Assembly (NCBI RefSeq): GCF_030463535.1
Contig: NC_132879.1
Coordinates: 46,197,594 to 46,261,593 of the forward strand
Source of the DNA: Salminus brasiliensis
Taxonomy: Eukaryota; Chordata; Actinopteri; Characiformes; Bryconidae
Reading direction: 5' to 3'
Length of the DNA stretch: 64,000 nucleotides
The position numbers and the translations under genes are program-made. Below the pieces are notes generated by a model that was given only the letters and a program-made list of their open reading frames with translations, did no database searches and was not told where the DNA came from. Positions 51,030-63,640 of this stretch are shown piece after piece; the first letter of the stretch is position 1, and each line of letters starts with the position of its first letter.

Positions 51030-51950
51030 GTTACCCTCAGCTGAGAGGAACTTGTTTAGGATGGTAAGAAATCAAGGCCTGCCATGAACTGAAACACTAG
51101 GGTCGCTGTCTACATTCAGGCGAGTTTTACATCACGATGGACTGAGAAGCTGCTTTCCAAACAAGAAGGCTCTGCCCCAAAATCAACACCTTCCAGCTTG
51201 ACTAAGTTTGCAGCCGACCACATGGACAAAGACATTTAAAGGAGTAAAGGTGAGGCATTCAACCCCATGAACTCCAACTGTTAATCTGCTAGTTTGGAGT
51301 TCAGGATGACAGCTTATGATGATCTGGGAGAAGACTTTAAGAGAGGCACTTACCTTATGTGGCTTCTGCTTGTGGTAGGAAGACAGCACCCCCTGTGATT
51401 TGTGGAGCCAGGAAAGACAGATGACAGGTTTAAAAGGGAGGTGACAGGGTGGTGGAGGTTTAAGCAGACTCTAGGTAAATTAGGGAGGAAGGGCTTTAGG
51501 CACGTTCATCCTTACAGATTTCAGATATTTCCTAACTCCAGATGGTACATTTCTACGAAGTTGAAAGAAAAAATGATGAAGGGGGACTGTCTCCAAATTC
51601 TACAGCATGACCTCAAACCGTCAGCTAGATGGATAAAATGTGTACACAGATGGTTGTTCCAACAGGTGAATGACCAAACACACATCAGAGGTGGTTGTGA
51701 AATGGATAAGTAAGGCTAACTTTAAGCTTTTGAAATGGCCTTACCGAAGTCCTGATCTCAAGCATATCAAAAATATGTGGACTGTGCCAGTAAAACAACC
51801 AATGAAATTATGCTTGAAACTTTGGCAACCAAAAGCATCTTTATTTTTTATATATTAAGTGAACTGTATGTGTTTTTTCCACCCCCTTGATGTATATGTA
51901 TTGATTTCAGAAACACCCCCAAAAATTCAAACTGGTGGACCAAATTCTTA
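51030..51950 (+). mobile_element. Tc1-like transposase relic
   Basis: Frames in order read decayed Tc1 blocks. The clearest is KHTSEVVVKWISKANFKLLK, then WPYRSPDLKHIKNMW (51670-51858), the Tc1 second Asp-to-third acidic region, with Lys-His replacing the expected Asn-Pro-Ile-Glu acidic residue. Frameshifts are present. Confidence 0.8.
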
Positions 51951-52600
51951 TATATATATTAATGATGTATGTTGTGCAGCTCTTTCTCCATGTTTCTCTC
52001 CCACCTTGTCACTGCCAGTTTCCACCACTAGTAGGGCTCAACACATCTGGAGAATGCTAACTGTCCATTTTTGGCTATGGCATCACCAGGGATCAAACTC
52101 AAAATCTCCAGAGCACTTGGTCAATGCCTAGAGAGTTACACCATGTGAGAGCTGCGAAATCAACAATATGTCTTTTTCATATGTAATATTTCCCTGAAGC
52201 TTTGGTCAGCAGTACAGTAGACTACTGCATTACTTGTCGTATTACTCCGATATTTGGACTTACCATACAGTTTAACAGCCCTGTATATAAACAATACCTT
52301 ACTGTAAAACACTGTGATGTGCAGTAACTGAACTCCAGTAACAGTCCTGTAAATAAACATTACTGTAATCTTGCAGGTACAATTCTACAGTAGATGCATT
52401 TAAAGAGTGACAGTGCTGCTGGTAAGCAGGAACTGTTCCACAGTTCCAGACAGTGACATAAATCATAACAAGCATTTGTTAATTAATTGTTGAAATTACC
52501 TACAAGAAAACATTCACAAGAGCTACCTTGATTCTTTGTTAGAGTCTGTCGAATGTACAGTTTGCACTTTGTAAGTATCTATTTACAGTTAGTGTAGAAT
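51951..52600. other. Unassigned region
   Basis: AT-rich, with no recognised gene. Two short TATAAACAATACC/TAAACATTACTG-like repeats occur near 52285 and 52355. Confidence 0.4.
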
Positions 52601-53080
52601 GTTAGTCTAATGCATTAGGCCTTCAGTTCTACTAATGAAGTCCCAACCAATGGAATTGGACAATTGTTTTTGTAGTGAAAGGTTTCAACACAAGCATGAA
52701 TCAAAATTAGAGTCATATGTTCCTAATTCCTAGAAATCATTCGGCCTGCACCGAAGGCCTATAAGGCCTTGAGGGCTCCCCACCTTTATGTTTTAATTAT
52801 GTGCTACCAACTGATGCTCACAATAAATCCCCAGCATTTGTTAGGCCAACACTAAAGGCCTAGAAGGTCTTGAGGGTTCCCCACCTTCATGTTTCTGTGA
52901 CTTCTGCTACCATTTGATGCAGTTCTTTGTCCCCCTAAATAAACTGCTTTTCCACCATGACCAGTTGGGTTACAGTTGTAAACATCTGATACTGCTAGGA
53001 CAGTGTATCCTGCACTTACAGAACGTGTGCAACATATGTTTACAGCTGTTCCTGTGCATGACTGTGCTGCTGCACAATGC
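52601..53080 (+). repeat. Local ~480-bp repeat, copy 1
   Basis: Ordered blocks GTTAGTCTAATG, AAAGTCCCAACCAATGGA-like, GGCCTAGAAGGTCTTGAGGG, TACTGCTAGGACAGTGTATC and CCTGTGCATGACTGTGCTGC recur at 54703-55088. The GAAGGCCT...CCCCACC block is additionally duplicated inside this copy (about 52754 and 52855). Confidence 0.8.
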
Positions 53081-54059
53081 AGGAAATCCAACACCTACAA
53101 GAAATAGCTCACAAGAGCTCAGTCAGTCGAATGCGAAGTAATGCTGTGAGCTTTGCTTGTTCCTAATGTACTCTGGTAAGTCACTGCCTCACTAGAGGGC
53201 AGTAGAGTGTAAGTTAAGGTAAAAGATTTATTGTCAACATCTTCATGGATCTGTCATTCTCACTGTTCCCTGGACAGCTATAATTTCAGGTCATAATTCA
53301 TGATGTGAAGGGCAACACAGATAATGACACATCCCTGAAATGACTAAACATGGCTTACCTGATCTCTAATTATTTTAAATTTCTCACTAAACCATAGTAC
53401 CTGAAACATCTTTTTTCATAATATTTTTCAGAAAGCCACTGCACTAACACACACACATATACCCCCCCCCCACACACACACACACGTACAAGCAAACAAA
53501 CACACACACACACATACTGCAATGAGTTGGAAAGGTTTTCCACTTCCTGTGGCTCTCGCTCATTTCATTTCCATGCTGCAGCAGGACTGCTTTGTAATTT
53601 CACTCAGAGTCTCTCAGCGCTCCCGCCGGGCCACTGCAGACTGACTGAGGATGTGGATGTGTGGGATGCAAAATAGTCATTCCAGGATTTTTGTTTCCCG
53701 GTGGAACCTGATTCTGATTCAGAATGCCTTTCCATATCTATCCTCCTTTCTGGAGAGCACACCGTTGTTGTGGGCTTCTTCAGTTATACATCTGTGCTTC
53801 AGTGAATAGTGTGGCTATTAATAGTAGGCCTTCAGTTCAGGCTACAAATAAACAAAATAAAACTTGGTCAAAAAATGAAAAATGAAAAAAATATGCATAT
53901 ACACCTGTATGACGATGTTCATTTGTGCTAGCTTTGATAAGCCATTCTAATAGTATGTTAGCACTATGCTAACAGTAATGCACTGGAACCTTTTTGGCCC
54001 ACCAGAAATTAAGAAATAATTTTTTAGTTCCTCTGTCAGTTCCTGATTATTTGAAATAA
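53081..54059. other. Spacer between local repeat copies
   Basis: Contains a CA/C-rich run at 53446-53515. No gene is recognised. Confidence 0.45.
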
Positions 54060-54150
54060 ACTCAAGTCAAGTCATTTTTGCTTTATTGTCATTTCAACTG
54101 TATACAGAGTACACAGTGAAACGAAACGAAAAACGTCCTCATCACTAGGT
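54060..54150 (+). repeat. Teleost repeat fragment
   Basis: AAGTCAAGTCATTTTTGCTT, then TTATTGTCATTTCAACTG and ACAGTGAAACGAAACG, a sequence type repeated in fish genomes. Confidence 0.5.
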
Positions 54151-54289
54151 AACATTGCCTCTTAGGCATAAGACTACCTTTTGACAGCTTTCCAAGATTC
54201 CAATCATGATTCATTATCCAGCTTGTGGGCACCAAAACGATAGGTTGTCTCAATGTTGTCACAACGTAACCATGTTTGCTTGGTTGCTG

Positions 54290-54600
54290 CATGTATAAGT
54301 AAGCAAGCACACCAGTCAGCTGTAGCAGACTGCAAAACGATCGTCATGGGCAAAATACGCAACTTGATAATAGGGTACCGGGCGAAGAGTGGTAGCATCT
54401 CGGAAACCACTAACTTCGTGGGATGTTCTAGAGCCGCTGTACTAAAGCTGTAATGAGAATGGACTTCTCACACATTGACTGCCTCCCAACATCATAACAG
54501 TGGTGCCCCTGATGGTGCTATTGGTGCCAGAGGGGAACGACGACACCTGTGAGTGGTACAGAGCAATCTCTCTCTCTAGTGCTCTATAGTGAACAGCTTT
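54290..54600 (+). mobile_element. Tc1-like transposase N-terminal relic
   Basis: The plus frame 54346-54453 reads MGKIRNLIIGYRAKSGSISE and TTNFVGCSRAAVLKL. This resembles the paired-like HTH start of fish Tc1 transposases (MGKTKDLT...SISETAxLLGxSRTTV). The stop follows directly. Confidence 0.75.
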
Positions 54601-54702
54601 CCTCACCTAATACAGTCCATGGCATGATGTCTCGCTAAGGGTGCTTAATGCCATTTTCAGGCAGGTGGTAATAATACTCTGGTATAACTGTGTACACTGG
54701 TA

Positions 54703-55088
54703 GTTAGTCTAATAGAGTAGGTCTTCCGTTCTACTAGTAAAGTCCCAACCAATGGAAGAGCTTGTTTAGCTGTATCTATGGAGATACCAATAAGTAAAAA
54801 ATCCTAATTGGACCGTGTAGCAGTTGCAGCATTTCCCTCACAAAATTGGGCATACACTAAGGGCCTAGAAGGCCTTGAGAGTTCCCCACCCTTATTTTTC
54901 TGTGACCTTCTGCAACCATTTGTGACAGCTTCTCGTCATCCTGCGTAAACTGGATGGCAGGTTGGGTTACAATTGTATACATTTGATACTGCCAGGAAAT
55001 CCAGGTATCAAGGTATCCTGCACTTACAGGCCGTGTGGAACATATGTTTACCCCGGTTCCTGTGTATGATTGTGCTGCAGCAAAATGC
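54703..55088 (+). repeat. Local repeat, copy 2
   Basis: Parallel to 52601-53080 with blocks GTTAGTCTAATAGAGTAGG, AAAGTCCCAACCAATGGA, GGCCTAGAAGGCCTTGAGAG and TTTGATACTGCCAGGA. It lacks some internal sequence. Confidence 0.8.
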
Positions 55089-55149
55089 ACACTCCTTTGA
55101 GTTTGCACAATTTTTTTCTATTATTTAAATCGGGCCGTACTATAAGTGT

Positions 55150-55779
55150 GTGTCCTGCTGAGTGGGGCGTGCAGAGCTCTCCTGCGTGTCAGGCCGCGTG
55201 AGAGTGTACGTGTGTGTGTGTGTGTGTGTGTGCGCCTGTGTGTATGATTTCTCTGCCACTCTGCTGCGCGGTCGTAATTGTCTTTCTGTTCGTCTTTGTT
55301 CCGTCTGGCTGCCTCCATCTGACAGTTTGACTGCTCGCCTCAGTCTGTCTCTCCATAGTGATGTCCTCCGCAATCTCAGCCCTGCCTCCACACAGACGTG
55401 CGGACTGGGGGAGTTGGGGAAAAGTTTACTTTACAGGCAAGGCCCCGTGTTCTCACACAAACAGCTGCTATTCTTCTGACATTTTGATGTCTCTTATTCC
55501 AGTCTCTTTGTGCTTCTGGGAGTGAGGTGCCACTGGCATCTTCTTTAACTTTTTTTTTTTTGTCTCCTCTTCAACAGAAGATTGAGAGCTGAGAGCTTCA
55601 CTGTCTTTTTTCTTCCCTTTTTTTTTACTGATCAATTATTTAAAAGGCAAGCGTTTGCTGTGCACGTGAAAGGAACGCTTATGCAAATAATTGCAGGGGC
55701 TAGTGGAACAGAGAGGGAGAAGGGAAGGCAGAGGGAAAAAAAGAGAGCGCCTCGGAAGGCAGAGGCACTTTGACTGCAG
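55150..55779 (+). promoter_or_regulatory. Candidate promoter / non-coding first exon
   Basis: GC/CpG-richer stretch with a (GT)n at 55208-55232. It holds an E-box CACGTG (55663-55668), an octamer ATGCAAAT (55681-55688) next to TAATTG, and a donor-like GACTGCAG followed by GTACAA (55780). No protein is recognised; it may be a 5' UTR exon or merely promoter-like sequence. Confidence 0.3.
55208..55232. repeat. (GT)n microsatellite
   Basis: About 12 GT units. Confidence 0.95.
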
Positions 55780-58700
55780 GTACAACAGTAAAATATGAGT
55801 TAATGCATTGTCTTGTCAGTGCGGGCGCATTACTGAATGGGAGAGAGGACTCAGTCAGTGCCAGAACAGCCATCTGCCGGAGTCCTCTGTGAATGCGCTA
55901 GTGTTAAAAGCCCAGACTCTGCCATTAGCAGCATACACACACTGGCTATGTGCTAATGAAAAGCTATGCGCTCTATTATAAGACCCACTCTGTCTGACTC
56001 TTAGGGGACTAGCCACAATGGATTAGTGCATTTCAGGATGTAGGGCACTCCATAGGAGACTGTGCTTTGATTATGCATGACTAAAATAGGTGTGTAAGTA
56101 TGTGTGTGTGTCTGTGTGTGTCTGTGTGTATACACATGTGAAAGAGCTTGGTTTACTTACTGCACAGTGTGCGTTAAGGTTAGCAGCCTCTGTGTCCCAG
56201 GAGTGACCTAACGTTGACAACACATATTCCCTTGTTAACTTTCCCTGGAATTACACTTGAACCTTAAACAGGGTAATGCTCATCAGGCAGGTAAGCTAGC
56301 TTACTATCAGCACTGCAGACAGGGCAGTTGGGAGCCGCTGGGACCCGGCTGGGCTCTGTAATGTCTTTATAGGAACCCTTATGTTGGCAATTTTGCACCC
56401 AGAACTTGCAGGGAGTCATAATAACTCAATACAATTAAATCATTAACCTGCAGTGGCACAAACATGGCTGAGACGTAGCAACAGAGAGCAGATGAGCTAA
56501 GTTAGCAAGGTTATTTTTGTATGTTTTTTTTTTCTTTACACTGGAGCCCATATGATTTTAGTTACTCTACTGGCTCACCATGTCAATAAATCTCAACAGA
56601 AAACATAGTTCAGTCTAGAATAACATTAATTAGCTGTAAGCTGACACTGTTTTTGTGCTTAACCCTTGTGTTGGTTGTGAACAGAGGTCTGTTGTTGAAC
56701 ATATTAGCTGCTTTTGCTACTTTGCAAGAAGTCAAACCAAGATTTATTTGTATAGCGCTTTTTAAACAGTTGTCATCACAAAGCAGCTTAATTAATTTAC
56801 ATAATTAATAATTAGTAAAAGACAGAGACAAAAAAGAAATAACGTAAGACATGAAGGATCAAAGACCCCCAGTGAGCAAACCAACAGCGACAGTGGCAAG
56901 GAAAAACTCCCTCAGAGCTGGAGGAAGAAACCTTGGGAGGAACCAAGACTCACAAGGTGACCATCCTCCTCTGTTCTCCTCTGGAGAACACTCAGAACTA
57001 GATTTATAAAGCTCACAATGTCCTCTGTGTCAATTTTCAAGTGTTGTAACTGTCCCTGCCCACATACTTATATGCATTGTTTACTTAGGCATGGATATTA
57101 GGCAATGGAGGGCAGTTCAGAGTCACGGCGACGGTGGAGGAGATCATGCTAGTGTACTTAATGCAAAAAAGACAAAAGTGCTAAAGGTGTAAATGTCTAT
57201 AAAGTGTGTAAATTATATTATTGTCTACACTGCCCCTTCTTCCTTTAGTGGTACTGCACCGTTACATCCGTATCTGTAAGCTTTCAGAGAATGACACAAA
57301 TATGGAGGAAATGGATGCAGAGTACGGACAGAAGGCTCTGTCTGTATCCATATCCGTATTTAATGTTGAGCATATATGAGCCTTTACAGAAAAGTGAGTT
57401 TTCTCTCTTTCGATTCCTTACACAAAAATCTACTTAAGAGCTAGTAGTGCCCCCTCATGGACAAACATCAGCCTGCCAAAAGCATGTGAGTGAGTTACAG
57501 GCCCCCTGGCTGACTTATCTCTGAGCACCACTCATCATCTCCATTACTGCATTATATTAAATTCAGAACCAGACCACACAAAGCCACAGAAGGTTACTTA
57601 ACCTGACCTACTCTATTAGGAAATTACTGATTAGCGATAAATCTGACCCTATAATCTTAACACCAGAAATATTTCCCACAGGGCAGTCAGCACCATCACA
57701 CACAGAATTATGAATGAATTATGAAACAACCTACAAGGCCAATCCCAAACCAAACAAGTAAAATCACACAGTAGAGAAACAGTACAAACATGACCATGTA
57801 ACTCAGTTAACCAATCAAGTTAAAGAGACATACTCTCCTAAGGATATCAGTATAGCAGTGTATCGTTATTTCAGCAAATAACTGCAGCAACATGAGGTTT
57901 ATACCGTGGCGGTTCAGTACGAATACACACACAGTTACACACTAATTAACACCCCCACAAGAAAACACACATCTTATAATTATCTTATTATTGCCACTGC
58001 AGTGCTGTACAGTGTATCCATATTAGTTTAACATCATTAAAGTGTGTACTAAGTCAGGGCTCTGACCTCGGACCAACGCTTCACACTGCTTCTGGTTCTC
58101 TGAGAGGCCAAAGGTCAGATTTTCTCATGTGCAATTGCACAGAGCATTTCCCGAACCAGTTTCCTGAAATGACATTCTGATTTGAGGGTCTGCCTGACTT
58201 GACGGTCACATTTTGTGTTTCGGTTTTGTTTATCTGTGTCAGTCTGAGGAAGCTACAATGCACAGGAGGTTTAAAATAACTCATCTCTGCATATTTGCTT
58301 TGCATTCGTTCCAGAAATTAAGTAGGTTGTTTTGTTTTCCTCATAATGAAATTGAGGAATTTATTGAATTAAATCAGATCGCAAATGAGCCCCTCTGAGA
58401 AGCTTCTCTTCTCCCGCATGCTCTGTTCTCCTCCTTCTGCCTTTTCTACTTTTGGCATATGTAAATCTATATGTTGGTCTCCTCTTCATTTCCTCACTCT
58501 TTAAATCCCTTGCTATATCCTCTTTTTATTCGTTGGCTGGCAACAGCTCATCTGCGGTACCACTGCAGACGCACAAGACTTTGCTTTTACCTTTACACAA
58601 ACACTGCATATAAAGCTCTTTGTCTGAGAGTACCTTTGCGATGTGGTAGGTTGTTACAGAGGAGCAGTGGTGTGTCTCTCCGAACAGCTGCTTGGGCTAA

Positions 58701-59085
58701 TGACTGATGTGTTAACGCACACGCACACACAAAATGCACATACAAGTGATGAAGTACTTTGTCACAGATGCTTCCCGTTCACACCAGCTTCACTTATCAA
58801 TATTCTATCACAACTGCGGTCTTCCATTGAAGAGACTCCAGCCCCTGCACAGCACCTAGGGCTGAGCTTCATGTCTTCTTACATTCTCTTCGGAGTGCTG
58901 TCCTTCCTCTGTACCCCTCTCTGCATTCTCTCCAAGGATCCGTCCCCTTCCTTCCGTTCTTCTCCACACTCCTTCATGGACTCATTCCATTCTGGGGGGC
59001 GGGGAGGTGGTCTTCTGCAGTCTCATGGGCCCATCGGGGATGTGCCGAATCCTCATTTTAACCATAGAGGACACATCGCAGTCTT
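55780..59085. other. Unassigned region
   Basis: Includes a reverse teleost repeat (56731-56998). A self-similar stretch lies at 57268-57358, with TCCGTATCTGTAAGC and ATCCATATCCGTATTT. No gene is recognised. Confidence 0.45.
56731..56998 (-). repeat. Teleost interspersed repeat (reverse)
   Basis: Its reverse complement ends AAAAAGCGCTATACAAATAA and contains CCTCCCAAGGTTTCTTCCTC and GAGGGAGTTTTTCCTTGCCA. Same family as 21862-22135 and 35836-35897. Confidence 0.7.
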
Positions 59086-59468
59086 TTAAAGCAACACTAT
59101 GTAACATTTTTACCTTCAAATAACAGTTTCAAAATCATGTTGATGCTGCACGGACTTATAATAGACAGAACAGCATCTACATTGTTATCTCTCCGGGCTC
59201 CGTACACTGGCAACGGCACTATGTAACTCACACTATGGACGTTGGTGAACTGAGCAGGAGCTTGTGAGAGTTGCTTAATGTTGTGTAAGCCGAGTCATAT
59301 TTGTGTGAAATCCTGTAATATTACTCTATCACATCGGTTCACGGTTCTGTATCTCTGGGCTTGTCCAGAAATGCATGTGGAAAGCCTGTCCTTTAATAAT
59401 GTCTCACATTGCGAATTAGGGGAAGCCCAGGAGCAAGGAATAACAATTATCTCATAATGCTGCTTTAA
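59086..59468 (+). mobile_element. TTAA-flanked MITE, copy 2
   Basis: 383 bp from TTAAAGCAACACTATGTA to ATAATGCTGCTTTAA, inverted ends with TTAA at both edges. Aligns with the reverse complement of 36159-36540. Confidence 0.85.
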
Positions 59469-59739
59469 GAAGCACTTATTTTAGATTTACACATCACACT
59501 ATGTTAACATAGGACATATAAGACAGAAAGCAAATGTATAGATACACTAATGGAAATTAGCATCATCATCACAGAGAAAATTTGGTAACAGCAAACAGCT
59601 TATAATATATTTCCCTATTCAACACTGCTATATTCTAAAAGGTGGGACATGACAACCTGTGTCTTTTTAATATATTTTCATCTATGGACATCTGATCATT
59701 AGTTTAACAATATTAAGAGATTATATATAATATAATTTT

Positions 59740-60340
59740 CCTGTGAGAAAAAAAGTTAGGACACTCATTTCAACATTTATTACTACTTTAAATGCATTGG
59801 AACATTAGAATCAGGTGCACCACATTAGCTGCAGATGATTAGAACATCACTAAAGATGATTTTGGGGGAGCCTGTCTTACATAAACACATTAAAGACATT
59901 TGGTTCGGTTTGCTCTCGATTTGTAATGAGTGTTATTACCATGGTGAGATCCAAAGAGCTTTCTGAGGCCTTCAGAACTCAGAAATCAGCCGCTCCTCTG
60001 TCCACAAAATAATTTACAAGTGAAGCAACTGCCAACATGGCCAGATTTGGCCATGCTAGCAAGTTCAGTCCAACAGCAGACCACAAAATGCTCGAAGAAG
60101 TCTCCAACATTCCTAAAATGTTCTCACGGGATCTACAGGACCACTCGCCACAGCTGAAGTCAATGTACAAACATTTACCATCAGAAAGAGACCACACATT
60201 TGATTTTCATGGGAGTGGCCTAATATGTATGTCCTATCCTTTGACAGGTGCCATTGTAACAAGACAATCCATGTTATTCACTTCTCCTGTCAGTAGTTGT
60301 AATGTTGTGGATGGTGTTTTGTCTCATTTACACAACTAAA
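59740..60340 (+). mobile_element. Tc1-like transposon relic
   Basis: Frames read MVRSKELSEAFRTQKSAAP, then MARFGHASKFSPTADHKMLE and EVSNIPKMFSRDLQDHSP, decayed forms of the Tc1 transposase N-terminal DNA-binding region. The tail GACAGGTGCCATTGTAACAA is typical of the same element ends. Confidence 0.8.
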
Positions 60341-60724
60341 GTAAGCTAATATTAACACACTAACCTAAGACAACACACAAAAACACTGTATGCCAAGACT
60401 CCAACTACTGGAACATGATCTCTTCCTCTCCGTCTTTCTCATTCTATCTGTCCTTCTGGTGTGTCTGCTGCCTAATTCTTTGTGACAGCAGAGGTTATGT
60501 AGCGTCTCACGCTGGCTCTGCGCTACACCCCGGTCACATTGACAACTGCAGGGGCCAGGCCTTTATTCTGTTTAGCTCCAAAACAAAGAACCTTGATGTT
60601 TTGATGATGATGAAGAAGAGGACTGTGTGTCACTCACACAAGCACCTACCCACCCCCCACCCCCCCCACAACACACACACACCCGCACACACACACACAC
60701 ACGCATACTGTCACACATAGAGGC
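60341..60724. other. Unassigned region
   Basis: C/CA-rich at 60650-60710; no gene is recognised. Confidence 0.45.
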
Positions 60725-62760
60725 CTCTAGCCCTGGTCCCTGTTTAATTACGGACAACTAATTGGCCCTGGCAGCATCACTCATGAAAGTGTTTGAGGTC
60801 TGATGGCCCCGTGGTCATCATAGAGACACACACACACACACACACACACACACGTAGACACATGCACACACTGTCAGTTTGGCATAATGCCAGGTGGAGA
60901 CTGAAGCCAGCCAGCCAGCCAGCATAAAAAAAATACTTAATGGAAAGCTGGCATCAACAAGAGGAAGCGGGAGAGAAAGAGAGAGAGAGAGAGGGAGAGA
61001 GAGAGAGTGGGGGAAAGAGAGAGCAAAGGGAATGCATGCAAAGCGAATGATGAGGGGATGAAACGCGATAGCCAATGAGAGATTAGATGAGATCTCTATC
61101 TTTCAGCTCATTAATTGTTCAAGATATCCCTTTCCTTCTCCTTTGTGATTTTAACGCACTTCTAATTAGCTCATATTTCAGGAACTTTTGGGCCTGAAAT
61201 CTTATTTATATCTATTCTAATAAATTCCCTTTCATTTGATCTTTTCTTTCTCCCACCTCCCCAAACCCCCAACCCCTAAAAAAACTGCCTGTACTCTCTG
61301 GTTTCCTCTTCCTAGACTGAGGCACAAAGCTAACTTAATGCTGCAGTAATTGTTCTGCTTGTTAGGTGCAATTGTTAGGGCTGAGGCTGTTAGTTATTAC
61401 AAAGAACCAAGGATTCCCCCTCATCTTCCCCATCCAGGCCGTTTCGCCGATAATTAAAGAAACGGAGAATCAAACGCACGCCGTGAAAACAAAGACCAGC
61501 CGGAATAGATAAAGGAGCTCGTCTTCCTCAGGCAACGTCAACGTAGAGGTAAAAAAGGCGCGATTACGCTCAATCACAAGGGCCCAGCTTTTCCGTTCCA
61601 GAGCAAGTCCCCGTTTCTGTGCTATCCTTGGGGGGAGGGGGAGGTAGGTTGACTGGAGTTGATCGGCTGGTGGCAGCTGACAGCACATCTGGGAGGAGAC
61701 ACTCATTTTCGCGGCGTTTTGGCGGTGGACCTAATAAGAGTTCAATTAAAATGGGAGTTCTTTGGGCGACAGTGGGACATGATTACCCAGGAGTCAGGAG
61801 GGGTATATATAGTATCTGCTCATCCTTTTCTTTATGGCATGTGTGCTTGGCCCTCAGGGACGAGAATGCTTACATAGGCCAATACTACCGACTCCACACC
61901 AACAGCGAGGACCACTGACCCGTTCCATCTACTCCACGACTACTTATCCTCTTGAACCCTAGGCATTAAAACCTCTGTCTGTTTTTTCTCTCTCTTTTTT
62001 ACAGTCTTCGTGATGACGACTGCTGTGCACCATTTGTACGTGTGCAATCATGTGATGACCCCTCCTCTTCCTTAGTGTGACATGGGAGCAGGCCTGGTGT
62101 GGCCAGTGCAGCAGAGAGATGAAAGCCAAGTAAAGGCTCATGGTGCAGGTAAAGGAGGTCAGTTGCCTGCAGGGTTTCTGCTCTGGCTCATATGCCTCTT
62201 TTAACTTTGCAGGCAGATCAGAGCCAACCTGAAGGCGATGATCAGGTCCGTCCATCTGTTCAGCTACAACCAAGTCGCGTGAACCCAGCAGCATGGGCTG
62301 AGCAAGGTGCCTGAACAACCTGCTTGAAGTTCAGGAGGTAAGAGAGAGGGAAAGTGGGGGAGAGACAAAGAGAGAGAGAGATCGATAAAAAGACAGAAAA
62401 AGAGAAAGGGAGAGGGAGATTACTGTGCAGTGATTATAGGGTGATTATGTGACTGATAACTAATAAGGCACCGGGATGATTATAAGATGAAAAGTAAAAA
62501 AAAAAAAAGCATGTTTCCATCAAGGACTTTAACAAACTTTGTGCCTGGCAGTCAAATTTTCCTCATTGAGTTTTTGACGAGGCTCATGGGTATAAGCAGT
62601 GACAGGTTCATTTCCAGCGCCTCTAATTGCTTTCAGCTCTCAGCCAGGTCTCGCTACATTTATAGCACCAACACTGTAAACTCTTGACAGCCGGGCCCAA
62701 ACTCTCAGCAGCTCTGCAGATGATGATATGCTGCCATTCAAGAGGGCATTGTGCTACACT
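60725..62760. other. Low-repeat region with possible conserved non-coding elements
   Basis: Apart from an (AC)n (60829-60853) and GA-rich runs (60974-61022, 62341-62420), the sequence is free of recognised transposons. It contains homeodomain-type cores (TTTAATTACGGACAACTAATTG at 60744-60765 in parts; CTAATTAG near 61163; GATAATTAAAG near 61449). Candidates are 60725-60822, 61080-61240, 61360-61900 and 62505-62760. Inferred from composition only. Confidence 0.3.
60829..60853. repeat. (AC)n microsatellite
   Basis: About 12 AC units. Confidence 0.95.
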
Positions 62761-62804
62761 GAGCTGTACGAAACCTGAAATCTAGATGTTAGCATAGTTT
62801 AGAA

Positions 62805-63640
62805 TACTGTTGTGTGCAAAAGTTTGAACACCCTGTTAAAATGAGATAAATGAGTTTGGTGTTTTATGAAAACATTGGGACTTAGTCACCAATATCTTAC
62901 TAAGATTTCTTATATTTTCTAGAGATTGACCTCAGATTAATGGTTGAATGTCAGATTAGTGTTTTTAGAATTGTTCACAGCTGTGTTCTTAAAATGATGG
63001 ATCCCATCGTCCTCCTAACTTTAAAAAAATTTAAATTGAATGTCAGAATTTTTCATGAGAACTACATTAGAAACCTCAAGAAATCATAAGAACAGTTGAT
63101 GAACAAGGTCCATTGTTAGTTTCAAAACATGCCATTCACCCCCAAGTCTATACTGTCCATCTATGGAAAATAAGATGCAAAAACAGCTTGTTTTAAACCG
63201 ATCCACCTATTTATTTTAGCAGTTAAAATATTAACAAAATTTTGGGAGAAGGACCACGTCTCCCTTCGTTCACGCTCTTCCTGGCCCTCAAGTCCCTTAT
63301 ATACCCCTGCTTCTCAGTTCAAACGTGTTGAACGAAAATTACACCTACCTCCACCTCGTCTCCAAGTTTTCTTTCATCATTCATTACACCAACAGGGGCT
63401 TAATGCACAGACTCCAAGCCAAAAATATTCTCTGCCCTCCCGTTCAATGTCAGGCCGTGGTCTGCACTAGCAAACAGCTGTTTAGCCCCATCCATTCACA
63501 CTGAAGTTATAAGGAGTGTATCTGTCCAGACTGCTTTTAAGCAAAATTAATTAATAACCCAATGAGCATAGAGGCCATTCTGTAGAAAACCACACAAATG
63601 TAGTGAACCAGGAGTTCCCCAACCTTTGCATACAAGTAAC
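62805..63640. mobile_element. Tc1-type element relic bounded by imperfect inverted ends
   Basis: The left end TGTGCAAAAGTTTGAACACC and the right end TTCCCCAACCTTTGCATAC are imperfect inverted complements of the fish Tc1 GCAAAAGTTTGGGxACC terminus. No transposase frame is recognised. Confidence 0.55.

Noticed and set aside
58643..59089. 148-codon plus-strand open frame
   Set aside because: No recognised motif, a CA-repeat-derived THTHT stretch, and no fitting splice or synteny partner; treated as chance.
60629..60853. Short spaced CA/C-rich repeats resembling an array
   Set aside because: Simple CA and C runs without a conserved repeat-spacer pattern; CRISPR arrays are not expected in vertebrate DNA.
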